Position numbers and translations under genes: made by a program
Shown here: positions 15,247-23,211 of the stretch, in pieces
Numbering within the stretch: the first letter of the stretch is position 1
How the letters are laid out: each line of letters starts with the position of its first letter
Notes under the pieces: generated by a model
What the model was told of the DNA's origin: nothing
What the model saw: the letters and a program-made list of their open reading frames with translations, nothing else
The model's database searches: none
Assembly (NCBI RefSeq): GCF_014467055.1
Contig: NZ_CP060696.1
Coordinates: forward strand, 2,604,001 to 2,668,000
Direction of reading: 5' to 3'
DNA: 64,000 bases
Origin: Caproicibacterium amylolyticum
GTDB lineage: Bacteria; Bacillota; Clostridia; Oscillospirales; Acutalibacteraceae

Positions 15247-15999
15247 ATGAAACCAAAGCTGTTATTGTTTGCCGACAATGCGGAAGGACGCCGCCTTGCC
15301 GAGGTACTGCGCACCATGCCTTTGGAAGTTACCGCCTGCGTTGCTGCGGGCAGCAGCGAAACCACGCTTCCACAGGGCGTACATATTCACACCGGCAGCA
15401 TGGATGAGCCAGCCATTTGCCACTTCCTGCAGCAGGAACATTTCGGATGGGTCATCGATGCCACTCATCCCTGTACCGCAGATGTCACCAAAGAAATCCG
15501 CACCGCCGCACGCTCGAGCGGTGTACCGTACCTGCGGCTGCTGCGCACCAAAAGTGCAAGTCAGCGCATTCGTTACGTTTCCAACACAGAGGAAGCCTCT
15601 GACCTGCTGCTGTGTACTGAGGGAAACCTGCTGCTTTCCATCTGCAGCGATGACATCCGCCGCTTTGCCAACTTGCCGCGCATGCGTGTTTTTGCCCACA
15701 TACAGCCAACCTTTGCCTCCCTGCAGGCCTGCGAAGCTGCGCAGATTCCACGAAGCCACATCATTGCTGCGCAAAGCGCCCTCAGCAGAGAAGCCTACGC
15801 CGCTCTCTTCCGGCAGTTTCACATTCACTGGCTGATTGTCCGCGGAAACAGCCAAGAATCCGGGTTTGCAGAAAAAATGACTGCCGCTGAAGAAGCTGCA
15901 GTCAATGTGCTTGTAGTTGGTCAGCCAGTACAGGAAAGCGGCTACCGCTACGGTGAAATTCTGGAACTGCTTGCCACTGAACTTGGTGACAACCCGTAA
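15247..15999 (+). CDS. Precorrin-6A reductase-like protein (CobK/CbiJ family)
   Basis: A 250-residue protein of the CobK/CbiJ family, which reduces (cobalt-)precorrin-6A with NADPH in corrin ring synthesis. It starts with an LLLFADNAEGRRLAEVL nucleotide-binding turn. The family signature is clear: WVIDATHPCTADVTKEIRTA (about 75-95) followed by GVPYLRLLR, and the C-terminal WLIVRGNSQESGFAEKMTAA resembles the conserved KNSG-x-x-G-x-x-x-K block. The start at 15247 is chosen because GGGGGGATGA lies at the right distance; 15235 is possible. No other corrin-ring genes are nearby except the degenerate CbiA-like gene, so a cobalamin role is not certain. Confidence 0.82.
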   Translation: MKPKLLLFADNAEGRRLAEVLRTMPLEVTACVAAGSSETTLPQGVHIHTGSMDEPAICHFLQQEHFGWVIDATHPCTADVTKEIRTAARSSGVPYLRLLRTKSASQRIRYVSNTEEASDLLLCTEGNLLLSICSDDIRRFANLPRMRVFAHIQPTFASLQACEAAQIPRSHIIAAQSALSREAYAALFRQFHIHWLIVRGNSQESGFAEKMTAAEEAAVNVLVVGQPVQESGYRYGEILELLATELGDNP

Positions 16000-16018
16000 G
16001 TTTAAACAAATCGACGAA

Positions 16019-16065
16019 GTTTTCCACCAAAATCTGTTTTTTGGTGGAAAACCTCTTTTTATTTT
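16019..16065 (+). terminator. Strong hairpin between the CobK-like and CbiA-like genes
   Basis: GTTTTCCACCAAAA (16019-16032) pairs perfectly with TTTTGGTGGAAAAC (16039-16052), followed by CTCTTTTTATTTT. It should uncouple most transcription of the downstream gene, for which I see no clear separate promoter. Confidence 0.8.
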
Positions 16066-16085
16066 ATTGAAAAGGAGTTTCTGCC

Positions 16086-17393
16086 ATGCCTGCTTACCCA
16101 CGCCTGCTGTTTGCCGCCGCACAGCCGGATATCTGCAAAACCGAACTGACCTGTGCGTTTCTGCAGGCAGCCGCTGACCGCGGCTTGCTTCCCACCGCTT
16201 TTCAGTGCGGTGCAGGCTGCGGCAGTTCTGCGCTGCATCAGCAGATTCCCGGCGTAAAAAGCCGGTGTCTTGACCATTTCCTGACAACGGAAGAAACGAT
16301 GCAGTCCCTGCTGTACGCAGATGCCAGCAATAGTCAGCTGGCTGTACTGGAAGGCGGCAGCGGTTTTTTTGACGGAGCCGCAGGCTCAGACCTTTCCAGT
16401 GCCTGGGACATCGCCAGCATTACGCGAACGCCCGTTGTGCTCCTTTTGCGGCCGCAGGAGTCGGCTTTGACCCTTTCTGCACAAGTGCAGGGGCTGCTGC
16501 ATTTCCGGCCAAAAAGCGGTATACAGGCACTGTTACTGTACTCCTGCTGTGCAGCACAGTACCAAGTCCTGGCAACGGTGCTTGAGAGAGAAACCGGTCT
16601 GCCCTGCGCCGGGTACCTGCCAAAAGCGGAAGGCAGCACTTCACAGGACAGAATTCAAGTTTTGGTGCAGCAGCTGGAACGCACGGCCAACATGACTCTG
16701 CTTCTGCAAATTGCCCAAAGCGCGGAGCCGCTGAGTCCCGCCCTACTGCCAAGCCAGCCCGTTACGCAGCAGGCTCCGCGCATTGCCGTTGCACAGGATG
16801 ACGCTTTCTGCTGCCGCTTCGCGGAAAACCTTGAATTACTGGAGCACCTCGGCGCAGTGCTGATTCCTTTCAGCCCGCTTGCGGACTCCGTGCTGCCGCC
16901 CTGCGAAGCACTTTACCTTGGCGGCACCTTGCCGGAACAGTACGCCGACGCCCTTTCGCGCAACATTTCCATGCGGGAAAGCATCCGCCGAGTTGTGCTG
17001 GATGGCCTGCCGACCCTTGCAGAAGACGGCGGATTTTTGTATCTGGGACAGTCCATTGAAAACCGCAGCGGCACTTCCCGCGCAATGTGCGGTGTGCTGC
17101 CGGGCCGCAGCTTTCGCGGCAAAAGGCCGCAGGGCGGCTGCACACGTCTAACCGTTTGGCAGGACAATTTCCTTTGCGGCAAAGGTACCCATCTGCGGGT
17201 GTTTACCGCACCCGGCCAGGACACCGATGCACGCGGTGCAGATTTGCTGTTCCATACCGAAAACGGTTCCCAGTGGGCCTGCGGCTTTGCGCACGGCTCC
17301 GTTTTTGCCAGCTTTGCCCGCCTTTACTTTTTGAGCGAACCGGTACTGGCCGTTAACTTTGTGCAGGCCGCAGCGAAGAGAATCCGCCGGTAA
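16086..17393 (+). CDS. CbiA/CobB-like protein lacking catalytic motifs
   Basis: The 435 residues align with cobyrinate a,c-diamide synthase along their whole length, but key motifs are gone. The N-terminal P-loop, normally G-x-x-S-G-x-G-K-T, reads AAAQPDICKTELT, keeping only K-T. GFFDGAAG in mid-protein echoes the GLFDG motif. The C-terminal class I amidotransferase half keeps IAVAQDDAFCCRFAENLELLEHLGAVLIPFSPLAD, LYLGGTLPEQYADALS and GFAHGSVFAS, but the nucleophile block A-E-C-G-G is A-E-D-G-G (Asp replaces Cys) and the terminal G-H-E-F-H is absent. ATP-dependent amidation looks impossible; a pseudoenzyme or new role is inferred. Frame, ribosome site (AAAAGGAG) and codon use are intact, so it does not look like a decayed gene. 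Confidence 0.8.
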   Translation: MPAYPRLLFAAAQPDICKTELTCAFLQAAADRGLLPTAFQCGAGCGSSALHQQIPGVKSRCLDHFLTTEETMQSLLYADASNSQLAVLEGGSGFFDGAAGSDLSSAWDIASITRTPVVLLLRPQESALTLSAQVQGLLHFRPKSGIQALLLYSCCAAQYQVLATVLERETGLPCAGYLPKAEGSTSQDRIQVLVQQLERTANMTLLLQIAQSAEPLSPALLPSQPVTQQAPRIAVAQDDAFCCRFAENLELLEHLGAVLIPFSPLADSVLPPCEALYLGGTLPEQYADALSRNISMRESIRRVVLDGLPTLAEDGGFLYLGQSIENRSGTSRAMCGVLPGRSFRGKRPQGGCTRLTVWQDNFLCGKGTHLRVFTAPGQDTDARGADLLFHTENGSQWACGFAHGSVFASFARLYFLSEPVLAVNFVQAAAKRIRR

Positions 17394-17399
17394 AAACAG

Positions 17400-18722
17400 T
17401 CAGCTGATCTGTGCAACAACCTGTTGGTGCTCCTCACAGCCAAGCAGACTTTCGTCCCCCAGTTCTCTTTTGGAAAAGAGTTTATATTTCTTTTTCAGTG
17501 CTAAAATCCGCTTAACAGATTCCTCAATGCGTGACTGTGGAATGGTACCGTCCTGCACGGCTTTTCGTACAGCATTGTAGGCCGCCTGCGGGTCTTCGGG
17601 CATCAGCAGCATATCCGCACCAGCCTGCACCGCTCGCACCGCCGCCTCTCCGGATGTATAGTTGTCTGCCACCGCGCCCATATTCAGCGCGTCGGTAATA
17701 ATGACACCGGAAAAGCCCAGTTCCTCCCGCAACAGTCCTTGCAGCACTTTTTTTGACATGGAAGCCGGGGTGTTGTCGCCGTTGATTTTCGGCAGGCTGA
17801 TGTGCGCCGCCATAATCATTTCCGCACCGGCTTTTATCTGTGCTTCAAACGGCACCAATTCTGTTTTTTGCAGCTGTTCCAATGTTTTGTTTACCACCGC
17901 ATATCCTTCGTGGGTGTCTGCCTCGGTATCCCCATGGCCGGGAAAATGCTTGCATACCGGAATGACTCCCTGCCCGCGAATGCCTGCGCTGACCGCTGTG
18001 GAAAATACCGCCGCCTGCTGTGGGTCACTGGAAAATGCACGCGTGCCGATTACTGTGTTATTGAGATTTGAAAAGACATCACAATCCGGTGCAAAGTCAA
18101 GATTAAAGCCAAAAACGCTCAGTTCGCTCGCCAGCACACCGCCCACCTGCTTTGCAAGCGCCGTGCTGCCGGTCTGTCCGACCCGCCACATGGAGGGAAC
18201 CACGGTAGCAGGAATCAGCTCCGTTTCCGTAACACGCTGCACTGCGCCGCCCTCCTGGTCAATGCCGACAAACGGCGGTGTTTTGCAGTCCTGCTGCATA
18301 TTTTGAATGAGCCGGCGCACCTGCGCAGTTGTATGGATATTTTCTCCAAACAGAACGATACCGCCTGGCTGAATGGCTTGTATGGTGTTTTTCACTGTAT
18401 CATTGTAAGTAAAAAGATTGGTTCCGTCCGTATCCTTGCGAAAGCAAAGGAAAAACAGCTGTCCAACTTTCTGCGAAAGCGTCATGTTGTCAAGTTCCGT
18501 TTGTTCCTCTGTCTGTGAAGAAGCGGCTGATGCTTCACTGGATACCGCCTGCAACACGGCAGAAGATGAAGCTTTCTCACTCCGCGCAGCGGAGACCGGC
18601 GGTTGTTTGGATGACGCATGTTGCTCCGAAATCTGTGATGCTGTGGTCTGCCGTGCGCCGCAGCCGGTCAGCAGGCACAGCAGCAGTGCCGCACAAACTG
18701 CACTTTTTGTTGTCTGTTTCAT
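17400..18722 (-). CDS. GH3 beta-N-acetylhexosaminidase-like lipoprotein (NagZ family)
   Basis: A 440-residue lipoprotein (lipobox LLTG-C21) with a Ser-rich linker (about 25-75) and a GH3 catalytic domain. The NagZ signature KHFPGHGDTEADTHEG supplies the His of the catalytic dyad, and SGVIITDALNMGAV carries the nucleophile Asp. GIDQEGGAVQR and GTRAFSSDP are also typical. It would hydrolyse terminal beta-linked GlcNAc from cell-wall fragments outside the membrane. The start at 18722 follows GGAGG; an upstream TTG at 18737 is part of the ribosome site. It ends 6 bases from the convergent CbiA-like gene with no terminator seen. Confidence 0.9.
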   Translation of the reverse strand: MKQTTKSAVCAALLLCLLTGCGARQTTASQISEQHASSKQPPVSAARSEKASSSAVLQAVSSEASAASSQTEEQTELDNMTLSQKVGQLFFLCFRKDTDGTNLFTYNDTVKNTIQAIQPGGIVLFGENIHTTAQVRRLIQNMQQDCKTPPFVGIDQEGGAVQRVTETELIPATVVPSMWRVGQTGSTALAKQVGGVLASELSVFGFNLDFAPDCDVFSNLNNTVIGTRAFSSDPQQAAVFSTAVSAGIRGQGVIPVCKHFPGHGDTEADTHEGYAVVNKTLEQLQKTELVPFEAQIKAGAEMIMAAHISLPKINGDNTPASMSKKVLQGLLREELGFSGVIITDALNMGAVADNYTSGEAAVRAVQAGADMLLMPEDPQAAYNAVRKAVQDGTIPQSRIEESVKRILALKKKYKLFSKRELGDESLLGCEEHQQVVAQIS

Positions 18723-18754
18723 GTTTTTCCTCCGCAAATAGCTCTGATAACTTT

Positions 18755-18783
18755 AGTATAGGCGTTTTTCGCGAAAGCGGCAA
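18755..18783 (-). promoter_or_regulatory. Promoter of the GH3 lipoprotein gene
   Basis: TTGCCG (18783-18778), 17-bp spacer, TATACT (18760-18755) on the minus strand, about 33 bases before the start codon. Confidence 0.65.
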
Positions 18784-18877
18784 GCTGCTTGTTATAAATT
18801 TGTTAATGCTTCTGAAAAGAGTATTGCATAAAATAGAAATAAAAGTTTACCCCGCAATCTAGTAAGGAGGCCCCCCT

Positions 18878-19006
18878 ATGAAAAAAATTTTAATGGCTGT
18901 ATTCCTGTTTTTTACCTTTCTAATTGGTCTGTGGAAACTGCTGATTGGCTGTAAGCACGTCCGGCTGATTTCTGATATTTCCGAATTTCCGCCAAAAAAG
19001 CGGTAA
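18878..19006 (+). CDS. 42-residue single-helix membrane peptide
   Basis: A short frame with a near-perfect ribosome site (AAGGAGG, ten bases before the ATG). The product starts MKKILMAVFLFFTFLIGLW, one membrane helix, and ends in a polar tail with KHVRLISDISEFPPKKR. I do not recognise it. It lies alone on the plus strand between two minus-strand genes. Support comes from the ribosome site, the start and the coherent topology; no promoter is obvious. Confidence 0.5.
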   Translation: MKKILMAVFLFFTFLIGLWKLLIGCKHVRLISDISEFPPKKR

Positions 19007-19029
19007 CTCCATTCAAAACTCTTTGCCGT

Positions 19030-20151
19030 TCAGGCAATATCGGCCGCACGTTTCAGCAGCAGCAAATCTGCGGCAGTCAGCTCCGGCTGTGAATCTGCCG
19101 CAATGTCACCTGAAGGCTGCGTCATGTCTGCTGCGTAAGCTGTCAGCCCACTCAGTGGTGCCCCGCCTGCCACACAGCTGCGCAGCAGGCTGTATGAAGC
19201 TTGATTCGGACGGCCGCCGCCGCACAAATCACCGGGGATGACCAGCTGCACCGTTTCCACTTTGCCCTCGCGGCGGTCCTGCAGCACGTCCCCAGTCGTC
19301 AGCGAACCGGTCTTGCGCTCCACACCTTTGGAAGTAAAGACCTGCACTGTTTCCTGCCCGGCAATCTGCTGAGGGTGCAGTTCCAAAACCATCTGCTGCA
19401 GTTCTGCCACCGTTAACGGTCCGCTGCAGCGGTAAATCCGGTTTATCTGCTGCGGTGTGCTTGCCGCAGAACTAACCGAAGCAGTTGAACTTTCCTGTCT
19501 GCTCTCCGGCTGCACCTGTGATTCGGGTGCACTGCTTTCTTCAGAAGATACCATTGAATTTGGCTGGCTTTCCGATTTGCTTTCAGGAATGCTCTCCTGT
19601 GACGAAGCAGATGCAGTGTTTGCTTGCTGAACCGCCGCCTGACTGTTCCAAATTACATTGGCGGAAGAAGTCTCTGCTATGCAGAACGCCTCGCCGCCTG
19701 TTTCCTGTATGCGGTAAACCTCCCCACTGCCTTGGCCCATACGGCAGCAAATATATAAGATTTTCCCTGTGGGGTCAACTCCCGCTTCCAGAGATACGTT
19801 TTCCGCGCTAAAAGGCATTGGAAAGGTACCGCAAACCAGCTCTTTGCTTCCCTGACGATAGAAATCCACATACAGCCCGTCATCGCGGTATAGCAGCACA
19901 AAAATCGTACTGCTGGTCTGCTCCAAACAGGCCGCACGCAGGCTGCCTGTAAAACTGACACATTGCCCGCCAGTCTGCAGTACCGTGCTGTCTTTCACAA
20001 CTGTAAAAGAGATATCATGGTTAATTGTCCACTGCTGTGCTGCGCTTTCGGCTTTGCCGGGTGTACAGGTAAGCAAAGCAGCCATCAGCGTCAGAATTAG
20101 CAGCACTGCCGTACTAGGGAACAACATTTTCTTATTTCTTCTGTTTTTCAT
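19030..20151 (-). CDS. Exported protein with Ser-rich linker and dockerin-like C-terminus
   Basis: A 373-residue protein of unknown function. The N-terminus (KNRRNKK, then a hydrophobic core to about 35) is a signal peptide or anchor. Residues 40-175 look like a beta-rich sensor domain. A Ser/Glu/Gln linker (about 175-225) follows. The C-terminal 120 residues resemble the tail of clostridial dockerin proteins: a VQVFTSKG...TTGDVLQ module, then VIPGDLCGGGRPNQASYSLL and SGDIAADSQPELTAADLLLLKRAAD, two dockerin-like halves whose calcium loops have lost most Asp/Asn ligands. The start at 20151 has GGAGTGA upstream. It may be a cell-surface protein; no enzyme domain is visible. Confidence 0.7.
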   Translation of the reverse strand: MKNRRNKKMLFPSTAVLLILTLMAALLTCTPGKAESAAQQWTINHDISFTVVKDSTVLQTGGQCVSFTGSLRAACLEQTSSTIFVLLYRDDGLYVDFYRQGSKELVCGTFPMPFSAENVSLEAGVDPTGKILYICCRMGQGSGEVYRIQETGGEAFCIAETSSANVIWNSQAAVQQANTASASSQESIPESKSESQPNSMVSSEESSAPESQVQPESRQESSTASVSSAASTPQQINRIYRCSGPLTVAELQQMVLELHPQQIAGQETVQVFTSKGVERKTGSLTTGDVLQDRREGKVETVQLVIPGDLCGGGRPNQASYSLLRSCVAGGAPLSGLTAYAADMTQPSGDIAADSQPELTAADLLLLKRAADIA

Positions 20152-20258
20152 GCAATTCACTCCACGTGTTGGTCTTTCTGTCAAAATTCGTCATATTTCT
20201 TACAGTATATTCTTTGTTTTCCGTTCCTTAGTAGGGAACGTGAATATCCTTCACGCAA

Positions 20259-20306
20259 AAAAGGAAAACCAAAACGGCACAAATTCCGCTTTGGTTTTCC
20301 TTTTTC
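20259..20306. terminator. Bidirectional terminator
   Basis: AAGGAAAACCAAA (20261-20273) pairs with TTTGGTTTTCCTT (20290-20302), with further pairing CGG/CCG near the loop. T-runs occur on both strands; it terminates the minus-strand gene ending at 20324. Confidence 0.85.
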
Positions 20307-20323
20307 TGTATAATCTTCTGTTT

Positions 20324-20821
20324 TCAGAGCAGTTTATAGTGTGGACGCTCCTCCCCAAAAAGCAGCCACGCCAGTACGTCATAAAGAAGAATTGCACACA
20401 GCCCCACCATGCACCAGCCAAGTGATGCAATCAGTGAAACCTGTCCCCACAGGTTGTAAGGCTGGTTGGAGTAGTCCCAGACGCGCATGTGCAAAGCTAA
20501 ATTTACCACACAGCCCGCCAAGAACTCACCTCCGGTAATGGTAAGCCCCGCCAGTACCGCCTGCGAAATCAGCGACCACTTCTCTTTTTTTTGCCTGCAC
20601 TCCGTGCCAATCAGCAAAAACAAAGTGCCGCCCACCAAAAACATTGTCCAGTGCGTCCAGCCTCGCCACGCAACCTCCAACAGGCAGTAAAGACCTCCTC
20701 CCATCAGCCACATTCCCCAATACTCCAGTGCCACACTGCTCTTTTCCTGCAGCACTGTCTGTTCCGACGCCACAACAACGCCGACCGTCATACCGTTTTT
20801 TTCAGTATTCTCCATTGCCAT
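20324..20821 (-). CDS. PF06541-type membrane protein (putative ABC transporter permease-like)
   Basis: A 165-residue membrane protein. After a 30-residue polar N-terminus there are four hydrophobic segments. The blocks GGGLYCLLEVAWRGWTHWTMFLVGG, GGEFLAGCVVNL and VWDYSNQPYNLWGQVSL match the PF06541 family (formerly called ABC-transporter type IV), common in clostridia and phages. Its biochemical role is unknown. The ribosome site GAGGGTG lies before the ATG at 20821. It is downstream of the GH25 lysozyme gene on the same strand but separated by that gene's terminator. Confidence 0.75.
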   Translation of the reverse strand: MAMENTEKNGMTVGVVVASEQTVLQEKSSVALEYWGMWLMGGGLYCLLEVAWRGWTHWTMFLVGGTLFLLIGTECRQKKEKWSLISQAVLAGLTITGGEFLAGCVVNLALHMRVWDYSNQPYNLWGQVSLIASLGWCMVGLCAILLYDVLAWLLFGEERPHYKLL

Positions 20822-20955
20822 GTCTGCACCCTCTTTTCCCTGACAAATGTGTGTAGGTCTCTCCTACCCGCACACGCTGTCCGGTTTTTTCCCTGCCCCC
20901 TTAGTATGGGGTGCAAAGCACTTTCTTATTACCGAAAAGCTACAGGTTAAATACG

Positions 20956-20992
20956 GAAAAAGTCTGCCCGCGCCACTGCGGACAGACTTTTA
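20956..20992 (-). terminator. Terminator of the GH25 lysozyme gene
   Basis: On the minus strand AAAAGTCTGTCCGC (20990-20977) pairs with GCGGGCAGACTTTT (20972-20959) with one mismatch, followed by T residues. Confidence 0.75.
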
Positions 20993-21013
20993 TTTTGCAG
21001 ATTTTTCAGTTTT

Positions 21014-21973
21014 TTACTGTACCTTATACACAAAGCGCTTGCACGGGTCTTCCCCTGCAATTTCTGTATAAATACCGCTTTCTCCTTTGCCGAACCCCAC
21101 CAAATTGCACAGCCAGATATTTTCTCCGGCAGAGGTGACTGGGCAGATACAAACCACACCGTCTGTTCCCGCGCGAATGACTGGGCGCTCGCTGCAGGTC
21201 ATCTTCACAGTGTAACAGACACCTGCGGGTTTGGTGACATCCATTGTCGTATCAATTATGCATTTTGTCCAAACGACTCCACCGGTTGCGGCGGAAGCTG
21301 CTTTCTGCACTTTTCCCCCTCCTTCCTTTATCCAGTTGTTCAGGCCCTCTTTGCGCACCAAAAGGGGATAATTCTCATAAGAAATATTCGTGTCGCAGCC
21401 CGAACCGGGAATATTGGCACCCGGCCAACGTCCGCCGGTCTCCGGGAAAGAATCCTGCCACACTCCGCATACATTGTCGGGCTGCTCCACACCGGGCCTT
21501 GCGTACCAAAAGTGATACTCCTGCAGTTCACCGGGGTAAATATAATTTGTGTACCAATCCTTATTTACATAATATCCCGCCAAATAGCCAGCGTTTTTCA
21601 GTCCCTGGCACACGGTTTTAATGATGTCGGTCAGCACCCGCCTGCTGGGCATTCCGTTTTCCTTTTTGTAGCTGTCCGCATCCTCCATGTCCAGATAGAT
21701 TGGAAACTGTGGTTTGCAGCCCTTTACCAGCCGCAGAATGTGTGCCAACTCACTTTTGGCATCCTCCACAGTCAGCGCGTAACTGTACAAATAAACCCCG
21801 TACGGAATGGAAAGTCTTTCACACTCCTGCACGTTGCGTACATAGGTCGGGTCGTCCTGACTCTGCAGGTCACTGCCGTAGCCGCAGCGCAAAACGGCAA
21901 ACTGCAAACCGGCGTTTTTCGCCATCTGCCAGTCAACCGTACCGTTATGCTCACTTACATCGATTCCTTTCAT
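21014..21973 (-). CDS. GH25 family lysozyme (muramidase)
   Basis: A 319-residue N-acetylmuramidase that cuts the beta-1,4 bond between MurNAc and GlcNAc. The GH25 domain spans 1-215: GIDVSEHNG with D5, FAVLRCGYG, and YLDMEDAD with catalytic D95 and E97. Residues 225-319 form an extra domain I do not recognise (TKCIIDTTMDV...SERPVIRAGTDG...), perhaps wall-binding. No signal peptide is present, as in phage endolysins, so export would need another route or cell lysis. The ATG at 21973 follows AAGAGGTGA at seven bases; a GTG at 21982 would lie within that site. Confidence 0.88.
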   Translation of the reverse strand: MKGIDVSEHNGTVDWQMAKNAGLQFAVLRCGYGSDLQSQDDPTYVRNVQECERLSIPYGVYLYSYALTVEDAKSELAHILRLVKGCKPQFPIYLDMEDADSYKKENGMPSRRVLTDIIKTVCQGLKNAGYLAGYYVNKDWYTNYIYPGELQEYHFWYARPGVEQPDNVCGVWQDSFPETGGRWPGANIPGSGCDTNISYENYPLLVRKEGLNNWIKEGGGKVQKAASAATGGVVWTKCIIDTTMDVTKPAGVCYTVKMTCSERPVIRAGTDGVVCICPVTSAGENIWLCNLVGFGKGESGIYTEIAGEDPCKRFVYKVQ

Positions 21974-22049
21974 ATCAGTCACCTCTTTCGCCCTCCCCGT
22001 AAATTATGCGAAAAATTAGCCGTTGGCGACTAATGCTTCCCGGCAGGCA

Positions 22050-22088
22050 CGAAAAAGCCGCTCCGGCAAACTGCGCCCAAGCGGCTTT
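22050..22088 (-). terminator. Terminator of the PPOX gene
   Basis: AAAGCCGCT (22088-22080 on the minus strand) pairs with AGCGGCTTT (22062-22054), followed by TTCG. It lies between the lysozyme start and the PPOX stop. Confidence 0.6.
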
Positions 22089-22117
22089 GTTAATAACATA
22101 AATTTTTGTGTACCAAG

Positions 22118-22238
22118 TCAAGGCCCTGGACTTGCAGCCCAGACCTGCTTCTCATGCTGCTAAAATCAAGAGCAGCTCGCGGCGGGCTTTGCCCCCGCAC
22201 CCCTAGTCGCTTTCTAAGAAAGCGACGGAAAGTAACTT
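22118..22238 (+). repeat. Dispersed palindromic intergenic repeat, copy A
   Basis: A 120-bp element: a CTGGACTTGCAGCCCAG hairpin, CATGCTGCTAA, a GCGGGCTTTGCCCCCGC hairpin, CCCCTA, then GTCGCTTTCT-A-AGAAAGCGAC (22206-22226) and GGAAAGTAA. It matches 33911-34025 over its full length. Shorter or inverted copies occur near 27730, 49940 and 62550. Confidence 0.85.
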
Positions 22239-22275
22239 ATCAACATTTTGTCTGGCTTCTGTGCATTTCTTATGT

Positions 22276-22668
22276 TCACTGAATGACAATCGGCTCTGCG
22301 GTCATGGAATACTTGGTACAGACACCATTCTCAAGGCACAGCACCTCAAAAATTTTATCCCCAAGCTTGTAAAGATTGCTGGGGCCGGTGGGATCCGCCA
22401 GCATTTCCGCACGCGCTTCGTCACGGTCATCGCGCACCAGCTTGGCTGTTACACGAATCCACGAGCCGTCTTTTTGCATGCCGCTGATTTCCACCTTCGG
22501 ATTCTTAATCATCTGCGCATAGCACTTTTTCTGGTTGTTGGTACAGATATACGGTTTGCCGTCAATTTCGGTGACACTGCTGAACGGACGCACGCGGGGC
22601 TGGTCGCCGTCCTCTGTTGCCACAAAAAATGTACCGGTTTTTTTCAGTTCCTCTACGATTTTGTTCAT
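22276..22668 (-). CDS. Pyridoxamine 5'-phosphate oxidase family flavoprotein
   Basis: A 130-residue PPOX-fold protein, likely an FMN- or F420-type flavin-binding small protein. The segments GTFFVATEDGDQPRVRPFSSVTEIDGKPYICTN and MIKNPKVEISG are typical of the clostridial PPOX group. Its substrate is unknown. The start at 22668 has AGGAGG eleven bases upstream; the longer frame to 22701 overlaps that site. It is divergent from an HxlR-family regulator, which is the usual arrangement for a redox-sensing regulator and its target. Confidence 0.85.
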   Translation of the reverse strand: MNKIVEELKKTGTFFVATEDGDQPRVRPFSSVTEIDGKPYICTNNQKKCYAQMIKNPKVEISGMQKDGSWIRVTAKLVRDDRDEARAEMLADPTGPSNLYKLGDKIFEVLCLENGVCTKYSMTAEPIVIQ

Positions 22669-22714
22669 GCTGCATTTCCTCCTGTTGCTGATAATATTCA
22701 ATGTTTTTAAATGC

Positions 22715-22767
22715 TTGCGATTGTCAGCCTGTAGGTATATAATAAGCCTATTCGTATCTATTGTAAA
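22715..22767. promoter_or_regulatory. Overlapping divergent promoters of the PPOX and hxlR-type genes
   Basis: Plus strand: TTGCGA (22715-22720), 17-bp spacer, TATAAT (22738-22743). Minus strand: TTTACA (22767-22762), 17-bp spacer, TATTAT (22744-22739). The two -10 boxes overlap, so the two genes compete for polymerase. Confidence 0.65.
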
Positions 22768-22787
22768 GTAAGCACTTTTTTGTGCTG

Positions 22788-22807
22788 TAGTATCTTTTTG
22801 GATACTA
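22788..22807. promoter_or_regulatory. Inverted repeat, probable HxlR operator
   Basis: TAGTATC-6-GATACTA, perfect 7-bp arms, just upstream of the regulator's ribosome site. A half-site GTATC also lies at 22754-22758 near the minus -35. Confidence 0.5.
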
Positions 22808-22824
22808 AAGAGGAGGAATCTGCC

Positions 22825-23202
22825 ATGCTTTATCGGAAAGAACTGCCCGCCTGCCCAGTGGAAACCACCCTGACCCTCATCAGCGACCGCTGGAAAGTCC
22901 TGATTTTAAACCACCTGATGGCCGGAACCAAACGCTTTGGCGAGCTGAAAAAAGAAATCGGCAAGGTCACACAGAAAGTTTTGACTGCAAACCTGCGCGA
23001 TATGGAAGCAAGCGGTCTGCTGACACGCAAAGTTTACGCGGAAGTGCCGCCCCGCGTGGAATACACCCTGACGGACCTTGGCAGAAGCTTAAAACCTGTT
23101 CTGGATGCCATGGCTGCCTGGGGAAAGCATTATCAAGCAGAAAACGCAAAACTGCCGTCTGCGGAAACAGCATCCGCAGACGACAGTCAAAAAGCCTGCT
23201 GA
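22825..23202 (+). CDS. HxlR-family transcriptional regulator
   Basis: A 125-residue winged-helix regulator. Diagnostic sequence: CPVETTLTLISDRWKVLILNHLMAGTKRFGELKKEIGKVTQKVLTANLRDMEASGLLTRKVYAEVPPRVEYTLTDLGRSL. A Cys at residue 8 (PACPVE) matches the position used for redox or electrophile sensing in many HxlR proteins. The start at 22825 follows AGGAGG; the earlier start at 22780 does not. It probably controls itself and the divergent PPOX gene. Confidence 0.92.
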   Translation: MLYRKELPACPVETTLTLISDRWKVLILNHLMAGTKRFGELKKEIGKVTQKVLTANLRDMEASGLLTRKVYAEVPPRVEYTLTDLGRSLKPVLDAMAAWGKHYQAENAKLPSAETASADDSQKAC

Positions 23203-23211
23203 GTTTCAGGG

